Positions 29,189 through 38,487 of a DNA stretch of 64,000 nt are shown here, in pieces. A model generated the notes under the pieces. That model did no database searches and was not told where the DNA came from. It saw only the letters and a list, made by a program, of their open reading frames with translations. Origin of the DNA: Paenibacillus barcinonensis (GTDB taxonomy: Bacteria > Bacillota > Bacilli > Paenibacillales > Paenibacillaceae). Made by a program: the position numbers and the translations under genes. Where the stretch lies: positions 1-64,000 of the forward strand of contig NZ_QJSW01000021.1 in assembly GCF_003217495.1 (NCBI RefSeq). The letters are read 5' to 3'. How positions within the stretch are numbered: the stretch's first letter is position 1; each line of letters begins with the position of its first letter.

Positions 29189-30229
29189 TTGGGGGAAATG
29201 ATAAAAGAGTGGTTACAGAATGCAACAGTCAGGCGTTTTTTGATTTTACTGTTGTTTTGTTTAATTTTGTTCAGTATGGGCAGCATGCTCCATATGATTC
29301 TGCTGTTGTTCCTGGTGACCTACGTTATGAACAGGCTGCAGCAGCTGATTACACGAGGTTTGAACCGATTTTTTCCGATTAACTACAAAGTTGTAGTCAT
29401 TCTGCTTTACATCATTGTGATTGCTGGAATCGTGCTGGGAATATCAAGATACTCACCACGAATCGTCGATCAGGTTGTGCAGCTGACCAACGAAATTATG
29501 AAGTTCCTCGATACGGCGGATGGTGATAATTTTGCCTCCAAAATTGCAGGTTATTTGCAGTCCTTCGACATTAAAAATTACACGAACGAGGCATTGAAAT
29601 ACATCTTTGCTTTGAGTAAATGGCTGGAGTTCATCCTGCTGGTTATTATTTTGAGTTTGTTCTTTTTGCTCCAGAAGAAGGAGATTTACAAGTTCACGTC
29701 CAAATTCAAAACGAGTAAAATCGGCTGGTTCTATAATGAAGTAGCGTATCTGGGCGACAAGTTTGTATCTTCTTTTGGAAAAGTGATTGAAGCGCAGCTC
29801 CTGATTGCTGTATTTAATACGGTGCTGACGATGCTTGGCTTGTGGATTCTGGGGTATCCGTATCTGTTTGCCTTGACGATTATGGTCTTCCTGCTCAGTC
29901 TGGTGCCAGTTGCAGGTGTGATGATCTCCCTTGTACCGATCTGTCTGATCGGATATCAAATGGGCGGGCTGCAGATGAGCATCATCGTGATTATTATGAT
30001 CATCATCATTCATGCCTTGGAGACGTATTTCCTGAATCCAAAGCTGATGGCGCACAAAACCAAGCTACCGATGTTTTACACCTTTATCGTGCTGATTCTG
30101 TCGCAGCATTTTCTCGGAATCTGGGGCTTGATTATCGGTATTCCAATCTTTGTCTTCATGCTGGATATTCTGGATGTAAACAAAATGGAGAGAACCGACG
30201 AGCCTGTACGTGTAGAGTCGAAGCTGTAA
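29189..30229 (+). CDS. AI-2E family membrane protein
   Basis: A 346-aa protein with about seven or eight membrane segments and the AI-2E (TqsA/PerM-like) arrangement: two N-terminal hydrophobic segments, a polar middle region and a C-terminal bundle with LETYFLNPKLMAHKTKLP near residue 280 and GLIIGIPIF near 315. Substrates of the family include small signals or ions; none can be named here. The likely start is TTG 29189, with GAGGTG 6 nt upstream. GTG 29180 and ATG 29198 are alternatives with poorer spacing. Confidence 0.8.
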   Translation: MGEMIKEWLQNATVRRFLILLLFCLILFSMGSMLHMILLLFLVTYVMNRLQQLITRGLNRFFPINYKVVVILLYIIVIAGIVLGISRYSPRIVDQVVQLTNEIMKFLDTADGDNFASKIAGYLQSFDIKNYTNEALKYIFALSKWLEFILLVIILSLFFLLQKKEIYKFTSKFKTSKIGWFYNEVAYLGDKFVSSFGKVIEAQLLIAVFNTVLTMLGLWILGYPYLFALTIMVFLLSLVPVAGVMISLVPICLIGYQMGGLQMSIIVIIMIIIIHALETYFLNPKLMAHKTKLPMFYTFIVLILSQHFLGIWGLIIGIPIFVFMLDILDVNKMERTDEPVRVESKL

Positions 30230-30257
30230 CGCTTGTTTCATATAATGTTGAAAAAGG

Positions 30258-30292
30258 AAAAACGCCTCCAGCGCCCTGGAAGGCGTTTTTTT
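30258..30292 (+). terminator. Intrinsic terminator after the AI-2E gene
   Basis: AAACGCCTCCAG-cgcc-CTGGAAGGCGTTT followed by TTTT. Confidence 0.92.
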
Positions 30293-30634
30293 GTGCCGCC
30301 CGCACCTTGCGGAATGGGCGCCGTGATGTGAGTGCTCTTCTCAACAGTGATCCAGCCTATGGATGACCGTTGTTATTCTGGTATGAATGGAACGAGTGAG
30401 GGTGAAATATGATGAATCGAGGTGTCCCTTTCGGACAGGGAAGGAGAGAGCTCTGCGTTTTAAGTAGACGAGATCGGGATGTATGCGCATTCAAAAAGCT
30501 GTGTGACATCGTTCACAATACCGCAGGGACTGGCGATGTCCTGAGGTCTTCTCGTCTTGACCCCGGCGTATCCTTCAATTATAGTTGGTACGTAGGACTT
30601 AAACTATTTTAGATAGATAAAGGTGGCTTGCAGC
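30293..30634. other. Non-coding interval upstream of glcK with hairpins
   Basis: No convincing gene. A 67-codon frame at 30409-30612 has GAGGGTG before its ATG but no recognisable content. Hairpins present: TCCCT/AGGGA around TTCGG at about 30424-30441, and GACATCG 30505-30511 with CGATGTC 30534-30540. These could be a structured leader of glcK. Confidence 0.4.
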
Positions 30635-31585
30635 ATGTCTGAGAAAATCTACGTTGGGGTCGATCTCGGCGGAACAGCAATCAAGGTCGGTATATGTGAT
30701 GATCAAGGTCAGCTTATGCATACGTATGAAGGACCGACTGAAGTGGATCAGGGCGTTGACACGGTTATCGCCAACATCGAGAAGTATGTCCGTCATATTG
30801 TAGCCGAATCGCCATATAGCTGGGAACAGCTTGAAGGTGTCGGTGCAGGAGTTGCGGGTTTCACGAATGTACGCGAGGGAATTATTGTTCATGCCCCTAA
30901 CATCGGATTTCGGAATGTGGCCATTCGTTCGGTTCTAGAGGAACGACTGGGCAAGCCTGTCAAAATAGATAATGATGCGAACGTTGCTGCTCTGGGTGAA
31001 GCTTGGGCCGGAGCCGGCAAGGGTGTAGACAATTGTGTATGCTTCACACTCGGTACAGGCGTTGGTGGTGGTCTCATCCTGAATGGGAAAATCTATCAGG
31101 GCTTCTCGGGTATGGCAGGAGAGCTTGGTCACATCAGTGTTGTGCCTGATCTCGAAGCCATCAAGTGTGGCTGTGGTAAAATGGGATGTGTAGAGACGGT
31201 ATCATCGGCAACGGGTATTATTCAGATGGCCAAGGATGCTGTTGAGCGCGGTGATCATACATCTCTTGCACTTGTAGACAAGATTGCCGCCAAGGAAGTG
31301 TTTGATGCTGCCAAGGCAGGCGACGAGGTGGCGCTGCGTATTGTTAAGCGTGCAGCCTTCTATCTGGGCAAAACGATGGCAACTGTTGCAGCTGTGCTCA
31401 ATCCTGAATTGTTCATCGTTGGCGGCGGTGTCTCCAAAGCAGGTGACTTCCTGTTTGATGAGATTCGTACAGTATTTGCGCAATTGACACCTGAACCGCT
31501 GCAGCAGGGCGTTCAGATTCTTGAAGCTACGCTGGGTAATAATGCAGGTATCGTAGGTGCCGCAGGTCTTCTCTTGCGTTCGTAG
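30635..31585 (+). CDS. glcK: Glucokinase, ROK family
   Basis: A 316-aa kinase phosphorylating glucose with ATP. The N-terminal phosphate loop is GVDLGGTAIKVG (~8-19), the catalytic Asp in IDNDANVAALGE (~107), the second phosphate motif FTLGTGVGGGLI (~132), and the ROK zinc motif CGCGKMGCVE (~180). AAAGGTGG lies 9 nt before ATG 30635. It heads a run with rapZ, yvcK and whiA. Confidence 0.92.
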   Translation: MSEKIYVGVDLGGTAIKVGICDDQGQLMHTYEGPTEVDQGVDTVIANIEKYVRHIVAESPYSWEQLEGVGAGVAGFTNVREGIIVHAPNIGFRNVAIRSVLEERLGKPVKIDNDANVAALGEAWAGAGKGVDNCVCFTLGTGVGGGLILNGKIYQGFSGMAGELGHISVVPDLEAIKCGCGKMGCVETVSSATGIIQMAKDAVERGDHTSLALVDKIAAKEVFDAAKAGDEVALRIVKRAAFYLGKTMATVAAVLNPELFIVGGGVSKAGDFLFDEIRTVFAQLTPEPLQQGVQILEATLGNNAGIVGAAGLLLRS

Positions 31586-31636
31586 TAACCTCGTAACACG
31601 ATAATCCGACAGCAATATGATAAGGAGGGGACATTT

Positions 31637-32536
31637 ATGCTTGAAGGTGAAGGCTCACCAGGCACAGGCGCCACGCTCATTATCATCACGGGCATGTCCG
31701 GAGCGGGTAAAACGATAGCTGTGCAGAGCCTGGAGGATCTGGGGTTTTTCTGTGTAGATAATTTACCGCCTGTTTTGATTCCCAAATTTGCAGAGTTGAT
31801 AGAACAATCGAATGGCAAGATTGGCAAAGTAGCACTGGTCATTGATCTGCGGGGGCGTGAATTCTTTACTGCATTGTCCGAATCATTGAACTACATTAAG
31901 GATCATTTTACGATTCATTGCGAAATTTTGTTCCTGGATGCCACGGATTCCGTGCTCGTGCAGCGTTATAAAGAAAGCAGACGCAGACACCCGCTGGCAC
32001 CGGAGGGTATGCCGCTTGATGGCATCAAGCTGGAGCGCAAGATGCTGGAGGAGCTCAAAAATTCAGCAACGCAGGTGCTGAATACGAGCACAATGAAGCC
32101 AGCTCAGCTGAAGGAGCGCATTATTTCACGTTTTTCTCATCTGGAGAGTCAGATGTTATCGGTAAATATTACGTCCTTCGGATTTAAATACGGCATCCCG
32201 ATTGATGCAGATCTCGTATTTGATGTTCGTTTTTTACCGAATCCGCATTATATTGATCATTTGCGGCCGAATACAGGGCAGAATAGTGAAGTGTACGAAT
32301 ATGTTATGAAATGGCCTGAAACGCAAGCGTTTCTGACCAAGCTGCTGGATATGCTGCATTTTCTGATTCCGCAATACCGGAAGGAAGGCAAAAGCCAGGT
32401 TATTATTGGAATCGGCTGTACCGGAGGCAAGCATCGTTCGGTAGCAATATCGGAATACTTGGGCAAAATGCTCGGGAGCAGTGAGACTGAAGCTGTTACC
32501 GTAAGCCATCGCGACGCCGACCGGGACCGTCATTGA
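31637..32536 (+). CDS. rapZ: RNase adapter / nucleotide-binding protein RapZ (YvcJ)
   Basis: A 299-aa protein. Walker A GMSGAGKT lies near residues 17-24 and a nucleotide-binding ATPase domain fills the first half. The C-terminal half has [23 protein letters not shown] and [15 protein letters not shown]. In Enterobacteria RapZ controls GlmS synthesis through small RNAs; in Bacillus YvcJ binds GTP and its role is less clear. AAGGAGGGG precedes the ATG. The following genes yvcK and whiA keep the conserved order. Confidence 0.94.
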   Translation: MLEGEGSPGTGATLIIITGMSGAGKTIAVQSLEDLGFFCVDNLPPVLIPKFAELIEQSNGKIGKVALVIDLRGREFFTALSESLNYIKDHFTIHCEILFLDATDSVLVQRYKESRRRHPLAPEGMPLDGIKLERKMLEELKNSATQVLNTSTMKPAQLKERIISRFSHLESQMLSVNITSFGFKYGIPIDADLVFDVRFLPNPHYIDHLRPNTGQNSEVYEYVMKWPETQAFLTKLLDMLHFLIPQYRKEGKSQVIIGIGCTGGKHRSVAISEYLGKMLGSSETEAVTVSHRDADRDRH

Positions 32537-32549
32537 AGAGGGTGAAGGG

Positions 32550-33536
32550 ATGAAAGAGGCCGGACCACGAAGAGAACGTCCGAGAATCGTTGTAATGGGC
32601 GGTGGAACCGGGTTATCCGTGATGCTCCGCGGTTTGAAGGAAAAACCGATGGATATCACGGCTATCGTTACGGTTGCGGATGATGGGGGAAGTTCAGGCA
32701 TCCTGCGCAGTGAGCTACAAATGCCGCCCCCTGGCGACATTCGTAACGTGCTTACCGCGCTGGCAGATGTTGAACCGTTGCTCTCAGACATGTTAAAATA
32801 TCGTTTCAATACAGGCGCGGGGCTTGCAGGCCACAGCCTGGGTAATCTCATATTGGCTGCAATGACGGATATATCAGGCGACTTTGTGACCGCTGTGCGG
32901 GAGCTCAGCCGCGTGTTTGCCGTTAGGGGGCAGGTGCTTCCGGCAGCAGGTCAGGCCGTTGTGCTGCATGCGGAGATGGAGGATGGCTCCATTGTTACAG
33001 GGGAGTCCAAAATTCCTGAAGCAGGTGGACGCATTAAACGGGTTTTCCTTGAACCGGATCACGTGGAGCCGTTGCCAGAAGCGGTAGAGGCGATTCGCCA
33101 GGCAGATGCGATTCTGATCGGCCCAGGTAGTCTATATACAAGTATTCTTCCCAATCTGCTCGTACCCAAGCTGGCAGAGGCCGTTGTTGAAGCGGACGCA
33201 GTGAAGATGTTTATTTGTAATGTAATGACACAGCCGGGAGAGACGGATAATTACACGGTAAGTGATCACCTTATCGCGGTTCAGGAGCATATTGGGCATC
33301 AGCTCTTTGATTATGTGATCGTTAATAATGGGGATATCCCGCTGCAAGTGCAAAATAAGTACGCGGAAAAAGGTGCAAAGCCGGTTGTGCTCGATATGAA
33401 TGTGCTTAAAAGCTCAGGTTATCAGGTTGTGGCAGATACGCTTGTTCTGTTCAAAACGTATCTGCGTCATGATGCCGACAAGCTTAGTCACCATATTTAT
33501 CAGCTGGTCCAAAATTGGATGTTACGGAAGAGGTGA
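32550..33536 (+). CDS. yvcK: Gluconeogenesis factor YvcK
   Basis: A 328-aa CofD-like protein that binds UDP-GlcNAc in Bacillus and is needed for growth on gluconeogenic carbon sources and normal cell shape. Motifs include VVMGGGTGLSVML near residue 12, ADDGGSSGILR near 42, MPPPGDIRN near 58 and GPGSLYTSILPNL near 190. It starts 13 nt after rapZ and ends 6 nt before whiA. Confidence 0.93.
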   Translation: MKEAGPRRERPRIVVMGGGTGLSVMLRGLKEKPMDITAIVTVADDGGSSGILRSELQMPPPGDIRNVLTALADVEPLLSDMLKYRFNTGAGLAGHSLGNLILAAMTDISGDFVTAVRELSRVFAVRGQVLPAAGQAVVLHAEMEDGSIVTGESKIPEAGGRIKRVFLEPDHVEPLPEAVEAIRQADAILIGPGSLYTSILPNLLVPKLAEAVVEADAVKMFICNVMTQPGETDNYTVSDHLIAVQEHIGHQLFDYVIVNNGDIPLQVQNKYAEKGAKPVVLDMNVLKSSGYQVVADTLVLFKTYLRHDADKLSHHIYQLVQNWMLRKR

Positions 33537-33542
33537 AGTCCC

Positions 33543-34481
33543 ATGTCATTTGCAGCACAAACCAAAAAAGAACTAACGATGATTGAAAGCGAACCGTGCT
33601 GCGAACAGGCGGAACTTTCAGCCCTCATCCGTATGCTCGGTTCAGTGCAGTTATCGAATAAAAAAGTCATCTTGGATATTTCGACAGAGAATGCTGCGAT
33701 TGCAAGACGGGCATACTCTCTGCTTAAAAAGCATTTTCAAGTGCATACGGAATTGCTGGTTCGCAAAAAAATGCGGCTGAAAAAGAATAATGTATATATT
33801 GTTCGTGTTCCGTCTATGGTGCAAGAGATTTTGAAGGAACTGCGTATTGTTTCCGAGGGATTCCTGTTCACGCCTGGTATTAACGCAGAGCTGCTGGAGA
33901 AAAACTGCTGCAAGCGTGCGTATCTTCGCGGAGCATTTCTGGCCGGCGGATCGGTTAACAACCCGGAGGGTTCTTCATATCATCTGGAGATTGCGTCGAT
34001 GTATGAGGAGCATTGTCAGGCTTTGGTTGATCTTGCGAATGAATTTCATCTTAACGCCCGGTGTATAGAAAGGAAAAAAGGATTCATCCTATACATTAAG
34101 GAAGGTGAGAAGATCATTGAATTGCTCAGCATCATCGGTGCTCACCAAGCCTTGTTCAAGTTCGAGGATGTTCGCATTATGCGAGATATGCGCAATTCAG
34201 TAAACCGGATCGTGAACTGTGAGACAGCCAATCTGAACAAAACAATTGGAGCGGCTGTCAGACAGATCGACAATATTCGTTTACTGCAAAAGGAAGTAGG
34301 CCTTGAGTCGCTTCCGGATAAGCTGCGTGAGGTGGCCGAGGTAAGGCTTGCCCATCCCGATATCAATCTCAAGGAAGTGGGCGAATTACTCAAGGGTACT
34401 GTGAGCAAATCAGGCGTGAACCATCGTTTGCGGAAGATTGACGAGTTGGCTGAGAAAGTGCGTGCAGAGCGTTATAGCTGA
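33543..34481 (+). CDS. whiA: DNA-binding protein WhiA
   Basis: A 312-aa protein with an N-terminal LAGLIDADG-like fold (for example [17 protein letters not shown] near residue 121) and a C-terminal WhiA helix-turn-helix ([20 protein letters not shown] split near 275). It acts in sporulation in Streptomyces and in cell division in Bacillus. GAAGAGGTGAAG lies before the ATG. Confidence 0.95.
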   Translation: MSFAAQTKKELTMIESEPCCEQAELSALIRMLGSVQLSNKKVILDISTENAAIARRAYSLLKKHFQVHTELLVRKKMRLKKNNVYIVRVPSMVQEILKELRIVSEGFLFTPGINAELLEKNCCKRAYLRGAFLAGGSVNNPEGSSYHLEIASMYEEHCQALVDLANEFHLNARCIERKKGFILYIKEGEKIIELLSIIGAHQALFKFEDVRIMRDMRNSVNRIVNCETANLNKTIGAAVRQIDNIRLLQKEVGLESLPDKLREVAEVRLAHPDINLKEVGELLKGTVSKSGVNHRLRKIDELAEKVRAERYS

Positions 34482-34583
34482 TGTTTTTTTTCTTCTAGTG
34501 TCCTGCACGGGTTAATGGTATAATGTTTTATAAATATAATTGTGTATTTAATGTCCAGATTTCATAATAGGGGGTAAGTTTCT

Positions 34584-34853
34584 ATGACAAAGCACCCGGT
34601 AGTTGTCCGTTTGAAAACGGGTCTCCATGCCAGACCTGCAGCACTGTTCGTTCAAGAAGCGAATAAGTACTCATCTGAAGTGTTCGTCGAGAAGGACGAT
34701 AAAAAAGTAAATGCCAAAAGTATCATGGGAATCATGAGCCTTGCGATCAGCACAGGTACGGAAATCCACATCAGTGCAGAGGGCGCGGACGCCGATCAGG
34801 CTGTAAACGCTTTAGTTAGCCTGGTTAGTAAGGAAGAGCTCGAAAACCAATAA
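34584..34853 (+). CDS. crh: Crh-locus HPr-family phosphocarrier with both His15 and Ser46
   Basis: An 89-aa HPr-fold protein directly after whiA, the position of crh in Bacillus, with Crh-like segments ARPAALFVQEAN and KKVNAKSIMG. Bacillus Crh has Gln at position 15 and so cannot join the PTS; here the motif is TGLHARPA with His15. Ser46, the HprK target, is present. It could therefore be a CcpA co-effector, an active PTS phosphocarrier, or both. GGGGG before the ATG gives good spacing. The symbol is by position; ptsH is an alternative. Confidence 0.8.
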   Translation: MTKHPVVVRLKTGLHARPAALFVQEANKYSSEVFVEKDDKKVNAKSIMGIMSLAISTGTEIHISAEGADADQAVNALVSLVSKEELENQ

Positions 34854-34878
34854 GCATATCATTAGTAATGTGATGAAG

Positions 34879-34900
34879 AAGTCCCGCAAGGGGCTTTTTT
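34879..34900 (+). terminator. Intrinsic terminator after crh
   Basis: AGTCCC-gcaa-GGGGCT followed by TTTTT. Confidence 0.88.
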
Positions 34901-35023
34901 GCGTTTTAATAAATTTATAGACAAACGGTGCAGTCAAGTGCAACATTATGGAATTTGTCCCGTCTGTTAAGGTATCAAATCGCTTCAAGTTTGAGATGTT
35001 AACATATGAGGAGGTTAATCGTA

Positions 35024-35779
35024 ATGGGTAAACAATGGATGAAACCGTTCGGTGCAGTGCTGGTGGCAAGCTCTTTGTTAGTTGGAGGTACGGCTTGGGT
35101 TGCGCCAGGGAACTATGCTTATGCAGCAGAGGTTCAGGGAGTGCAGCAAAATGTGATCAATGTCGTAGGTAAGGGTGAAATTCAGGTGAAGCCGGATATT
35201 GCCTACCTGTCCATTGGGGTGAACAGCACTGCAGACACTGCGGCATCAGCGCAAAAGGCAAATGCGGCTAAAATTCAAAAGGTTACTAATTTGCTGAAAA
35301 ACACATGGAAGATCAGTGCAGATGATATCCAAACGAGCCAGTTCTACGTGCAGCCGAACTACACATACAGTGAAAAGGATGGACAGAAGATCAAAGGTTA
35401 TACGGCTCACCACACGTTGACTGTGACGTATCGTGATATGGACAAGATTGGTGAGTTGCTGGATGCTGCTTCACAGGCAGGAGCCAACAATATCGAAAAT
35501 GTGCGTTTCACAGTAGAAAATCCGGAGAAATACGAATCCGAGGTCATAGCTAAGGCTGTAGCCAATGCAGATGTAAAAGCAGGTGCTATTGCCAAAGCAG
35601 TGAAACGTCAGCTTGGTGCAGTGCTTTCGGTAAGTCAGCCAGATGCTAATGTGCCTGTGTTCTATGCAGCGGAATCGCTCATGTCTCAAGCGAAGAATGA
35701 TACAGACGGAGGCACACAGATCGAAGCAGGGCAGGTTAAAGTGAGCACGGTGCTTAATATCACGTATGAGATGAAATAA
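35024..35779 (+). CDS. Secreted SIMPL-domain (DUF541) protein
   Basis: A 251-aa protein. A signal peptide ends near YAYAAE (residue ~33). The mature part fits the SIMPL/DUF541 family, with INVVGKGEIQVKPDIAYLSIGV near residue 42 and a terminal TVLNITYEMK. Family functions are poorly known. GAGGAGG before ATG 35024 fixes the start; the ATG at 35006 overlaps that ribosome site. Confidence 0.85.
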   Translation: MGKQWMKPFGAVLVASSLLVGGTAWVAPGNYAYAAEVQGVQQNVINVVGKGEIQVKPDIAYLSIGVNSTADTAASAQKANAAKIQKVTNLLKNTWKISADDIQTSQFYVQPNYTYSEKDGQKIKGYTAHHTLTVTYRDMDKIGELLDAASQAGANNIENVRFTVENPEKYESEVIAKAVANADVKAGAIAKAVKRQLGAVLSVSQPDANVPVFYAAESLMSQAKNDTDGGTQIEAGQVKVSTVLNITYEMK

Positions 35780-35835
35780 AGATTTTGGGCATACCTGGTA
35801 AAATGGTTAAACATGAAAAATTTATAAATATGACA

Positions 35836-35866
35836 AAGACGCTGTCCCTGGGGCAGCGTCTTTTGT
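35836..35866 (+). terminator. Intrinsic terminator after the SIMPL gene
   Basis: AAAGACGCTG-tcc-ctgg-gg-CAGCGTCTTT followed by TGTTGTT. Confidence 0.87.
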
Positions 35867-36279
35867 TGTTGCACTTATTGAATTTGAGGAAGTGAGCAGC
35901 GTTCAGACCATTCCTGTCAGAATGCGGTGACGCAAGCATTCATGTCGTTTTGTATCATTTTTCATGACAAAACATTCATTTTCTGCGTTTTTAACCGCAT
36001 GATTTTCATCAACATTGTAACTGGAGCTGTAAATCTTTCTGAAATTGGGATCAGTATAATAAAGAGGTAAGTGTGAGACATACACGATGTGACATCTAAG
36101 AAGTAGGTAGATGGTGCACCGGTCAACTTTACGAATTAATTTTCTTAAATGAAAACAATAGCAGCAAATCTGCCCGGGAATCGGTTAATGATTAACAAGA
36201 GGTGAACGTGAGGCATGAGCGATGATATGTCTGCTAACGCGATGAACCCACCGGCATATTACAGAGAGGGGTATGATAG
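35867..36279. other. Non-coding interval before a secreted protein gene
   Basis: AT-rich, no gene. A TATAAT at about 36054-36059 has no convincing -35. GTTTTGT/ACAAAAC pair near 35948-35977. Nothing further is recognised. Confidence 0.4.
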
Positions 36280-37377
36280 ATGACAACTTGGAAAAAGTGG
36301 ACAAGTGCATTATTGGCAGCAGGTGTAATTATGGGGGGCAGCACAGCATGGATGGATCAAGCCGTACAGGCGGCCGCGGTAACCTCCAAAGTGACTGCAC
36401 CTGCTCAGGTAACATTGAAGGCTGGTGGCAAAACACTTACTCAGAAAGGCTTGTTGCAAGGCGGGTCGACCTGGGTGTCCCTCACAGCGGTTAAGGATGT
36501 AGCAGGCGGTACGTTGAATTATGATGCCAAAACAAAGACTTACACGGTAGCCGTGGCAAACAACACGATGACGGTGAGTATGGCTGATGGACAGCCAAAT
36601 GTTTTCATTAACGGGTTCTATCCTAAGTTTGAAGCGAAGCTGATACAAGGTCGGTTGTACATTCCGTTCTCGGCGATGAGAGATTACATGGGCGTGCAGG
36701 GCAGCTGGGATGCCAAAACCAAAACATTGACTCTGAGCAAAGTGAAACAAAACAGCGTGAAGGTGACTTCAGTGACAGAGAAGGCTACCGTGAAAAATGC
36801 CGAAGTGGATATTCGATATCCGCAGGTGAGTGGTCTTGCCAGCAAGGAAGCGGAGGCTGCAATCAACAAAGTGCTCAAGGATGAGGTGGATACGTCCTTT
36901 GCGGCCTTCAAGAAACAAACCGCTGAATTCGGCGAAGCCACAGCGAATCGTCCTTATGCGTTCGAAACTTCTTATGTGGTAACATACAACGAAAATGGCG
37001 TGCTGGGTCTGATTACTCAACATTATGAGGATTACGCAGGAGCACACGGCATGACGTATCGTGCCGGACACACGTTTGCGCTGGATACAGGCAAAGAGCT
37101 GACACTCGATAACGTGCTGCAAAACAGCAAATCCATGCGTGAAACGATCAGCAAAAAGGTGGGCGAGCAATTAAAAGCAAACTCAGGCTACCTGAGCGGT
37201 TATAAAGGCTTGAACAAGGATCAGGATTTCTATGTGACTCCAGCGGGTGTGGTTGTATTTTTCCAACTGTATGAGTACACAGCTTACGCGGAAGGTTTCC
37301 CGGAAATGACATTCGCGTATAAAGAAATTTTGCCTAAAGGCACCGTGCCATTCAGCAACGTAACGTCTGACAAATAA
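36280..37377 (+). CDS. Secreted protein with copper-amine-oxidase-N-like and DUF3298-like domains
   Basis: A 365-aa protein. A signal peptide ends near VQAAA (~33). The segment 45-150, with LLQGGSTWVSLTAVKDVAGG and GRLYIPFSAMRDYMG, matches the repeat of the copper amine oxidase N-terminal-like domain common on Paenibacillus secreted proteins. Residues ~170-360, with HYEDYAGAHGMTY, LDTGKELTLDNVL and PEMTFAYKEI, resemble DUF4163/DUF3298 (RsiV-like). No catalytic role can be given. GAGAGGGG lies 8 nt before the ATG. Confidence 0.82.
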   Translation: MTTWKKWTSALLAAGVIMGGSTAWMDQAVQAAAVTSKVTAPAQVTLKAGGKTLTQKGLLQGGSTWVSLTAVKDVAGGTLNYDAKTKTYTVAVANNTMTVSMADGQPNVFINGFYPKFEAKLIQGRLYIPFSAMRDYMGVQGSWDAKTKTLTLSKVKQNSVKVTSVTEKATVKNAEVDIRYPQVSGLASKEAEAAINKVLKDEVDTSFAAFKKQTAEFGEATANRPYAFETSYVVTYNENGVLGLITQHYEDYAGAHGMTYRAGHTFALDTGKELTLDNVLQNSKSMRETISKKVGEQLKANSGYLSGYKGLNKDQDFYVTPAGVVVFFQLYEYTAYAEGFPEMTFAYKEILPKGTVPFSNVTSDK

Positions 37378-37464
37378 GAGCAGCAAATTCTATCGCGTGT
37401 ATCCCTTCCATCCCGATCTTAATCAGCATCAAAGCACTTATTGCGTATTTTGTGAAAAAGGAAT

Positions 37465-37508
37465 ACAGAAAGCCCTCGTCATCGCATCGGTGACGGGGGC
37501 TTTCTGTT
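37465..37508. terminator. Terminator in the convergent intergenic region
   Basis: ACAGAAAGCCC-t-CGTCA / TGACG-g-GGGCTTTCTGT around a short loop; T-rich on the + side. It serves the plus-strand secreted-protein gene. Confidence 0.85.
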
Positions 37509-37512
37509 AGTT

Positions 37513-37552
37513 CAGGCAATACACCCCGCTAATCGGGTGGCGGCATTGCCTG
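37513..37552. repeat. Second hairpin in the convergent region
   Basis: CAGGCAAT 37513-37520 pairs with ATTGCCTG 37545-37552, with inner CCCG/CGGG pairing. No T-run follows on either strand. Confidence 0.65.
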
Positions 37553-37569
37553 TTCCAAATCAATATGAA

Positions 37570-37609
37570 ACAGGGCGTGTTCACCTCTATACCGGTGAAC
37601 ACGCCCTGT
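37570..37609 (-). terminator. Terminator-like hairpin downstream of clpP
   Basis: Perfect 16-bp stem ACAGGGCGTGTTCACC / GGTGAACACGCCCTGT with an 8-nt loop. On the minus strand it follows clpP by ~27 nt and is trailed by TTCATATT, a weak U-tract. Confidence 0.78.
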
Positions 37610-37635
37610 GTATCTGCAAGTCTCCAGGCTATCGC

Positions 37636-38232
37636 TTAGATGCCTTGGGAGCCTACGTTTTGAATTACTTTATCGATGATACCGTAATCGGCTGCTTCGG
37701 CAGCACTCATGAAGTAGTCACGATCTGTATCTTTCTCGATGCGCTCCAGCGGCTGGCCTGTGCGCTCGGAGATAATGCGGTTCAGCGTATCGCGCATTTT
37801 CAGGATACGACGTGCACGAATCTCGATGTCCGAAGCCTGACCTTGTGCACCACCCAGCGGCTGGTGAATCATGATCTCACTGTTCGGCAACGCAAAACGT
37901 TTGCCTTTCGCACCTGCATTCAGCAGGAATGCACCCATGGAAGCGGCCATACCTACACAGATGGTAGATACATCCGGTTTGATGAATTGCATCGTATCGT
38001 AAATGGCCATACCTGCGGTAATTGATCCGCCCGGGCTGTTGATGTATAAGTGAATGTCTTTCTCCGGGTCTTCCGCTGCCAAGAACAACATCTGTGCCAT
38101 GATGGCATTAGCTACAACGTCATTCACGTCGCTGCCAAGGAAAATGATGCGATCCTTCAGCAATCTGGAATAAATATCATAGGCGCGCTCACCCCGGTTG
38201 CTCTGTTCAACGACCATTGGAATATAACTCAC
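37636..38232 (-). CDS. clpP: ATP-dependent Clp protease proteolytic subunit
   Basis: A 198-aa serine peptidase. The catalytic triad is visible as Ser98 (GMAASMG), His123 (MIHQPLGG) and Asp172 (DTDRDYFMS). It degrades proteins with ClpC, ClpX or ClpE partners. Minus strand, with GAGGAGG ~10 nt before the ATG. A CtsR operator overlaps the -35 of its promoter, so heat and protein stress should induce it. It lies alone between a secreted-protein gene and a tRNA-Arg gene. Confidence 0.97.
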   Translation of the reverse strand: MSYIPMVVEQSNRGERAYDIYSRLLKDRIIFLGSDVNDVVANAIMAQMLFLAAEDPEKDIHLYINSPGGSITAGMAIYDTMQFIKPDVSTICVGMAASMGAFLLNAGAKGKRFALPNSEIMIHQPLGGAQGQASDIEIRARRILKMRDTLNRIISERTGQPLERIEKDTDRDYFMSAAEAADYGIIDKVIQNVGSQGI

Positions 38233-38302
38233 GTGAAAAACCTCCTCGAAAATGTAAATGTTAAATTGGTGTTTATATTTAAACTGTTACCGTATTAACC
38301 AC

Positions 38303-38331
38303 ATCATAAACAATCTCAAACAAAAAGTCAA
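38303..38331 (-). promoter_or_regulatory. clpP promoter
   Basis: On the minus strand TTGACT (38331-38326), 17-nt spacer, TATGAT (38308-38303). The -35 lies inside the CtsR operator. Confidence 0.75.
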
Positions 38332-38342
38332 AGAAAGTCAAA
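38326..38342. promoter_or_regulatory. CtsR operator
   Basis: AGTCAAA-GAA-AGTCAAA matches the CtsR heptad direct repeat RGTCAAA-NAN-RGTCAAA exactly. Overlap with the clpP -35 implies repression of clpP by CtsR in the absence of stress. Confidence 0.88.
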
Positions 38343-38412
38343 CTAACTTTGAAAAAAAAGAAACCTTTTCGGTTTCGTTGGTTAAATGCATTATGAGCTG
38401 TTCAAAAATCAA

Positions 38413-38487
38413 TGGCGCGCCCGCCAAGAATCGAACTTGGATCTCAGGCTTCGGAGGCCTACGTCATATCCATTGGACCACGGGCGC
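38413..38487 (-). tRNA. tRNA-Arg (CCG)
   Basis: On the minus strand: acceptor GCGCCCG/CGGGCGC, anticodon loop CTCCGAA giving CCG, T loop TTCGATT, encoded CCA. A lone tRNA gene upstream of clpP. Confidence 0.95.

Noticed and set aside
37537-38025. 162-codon plus-strand frame over clpP
   Set aside because: Antisense to clpP, whose catalytic triad is clear; begins inside terminator hairpins.
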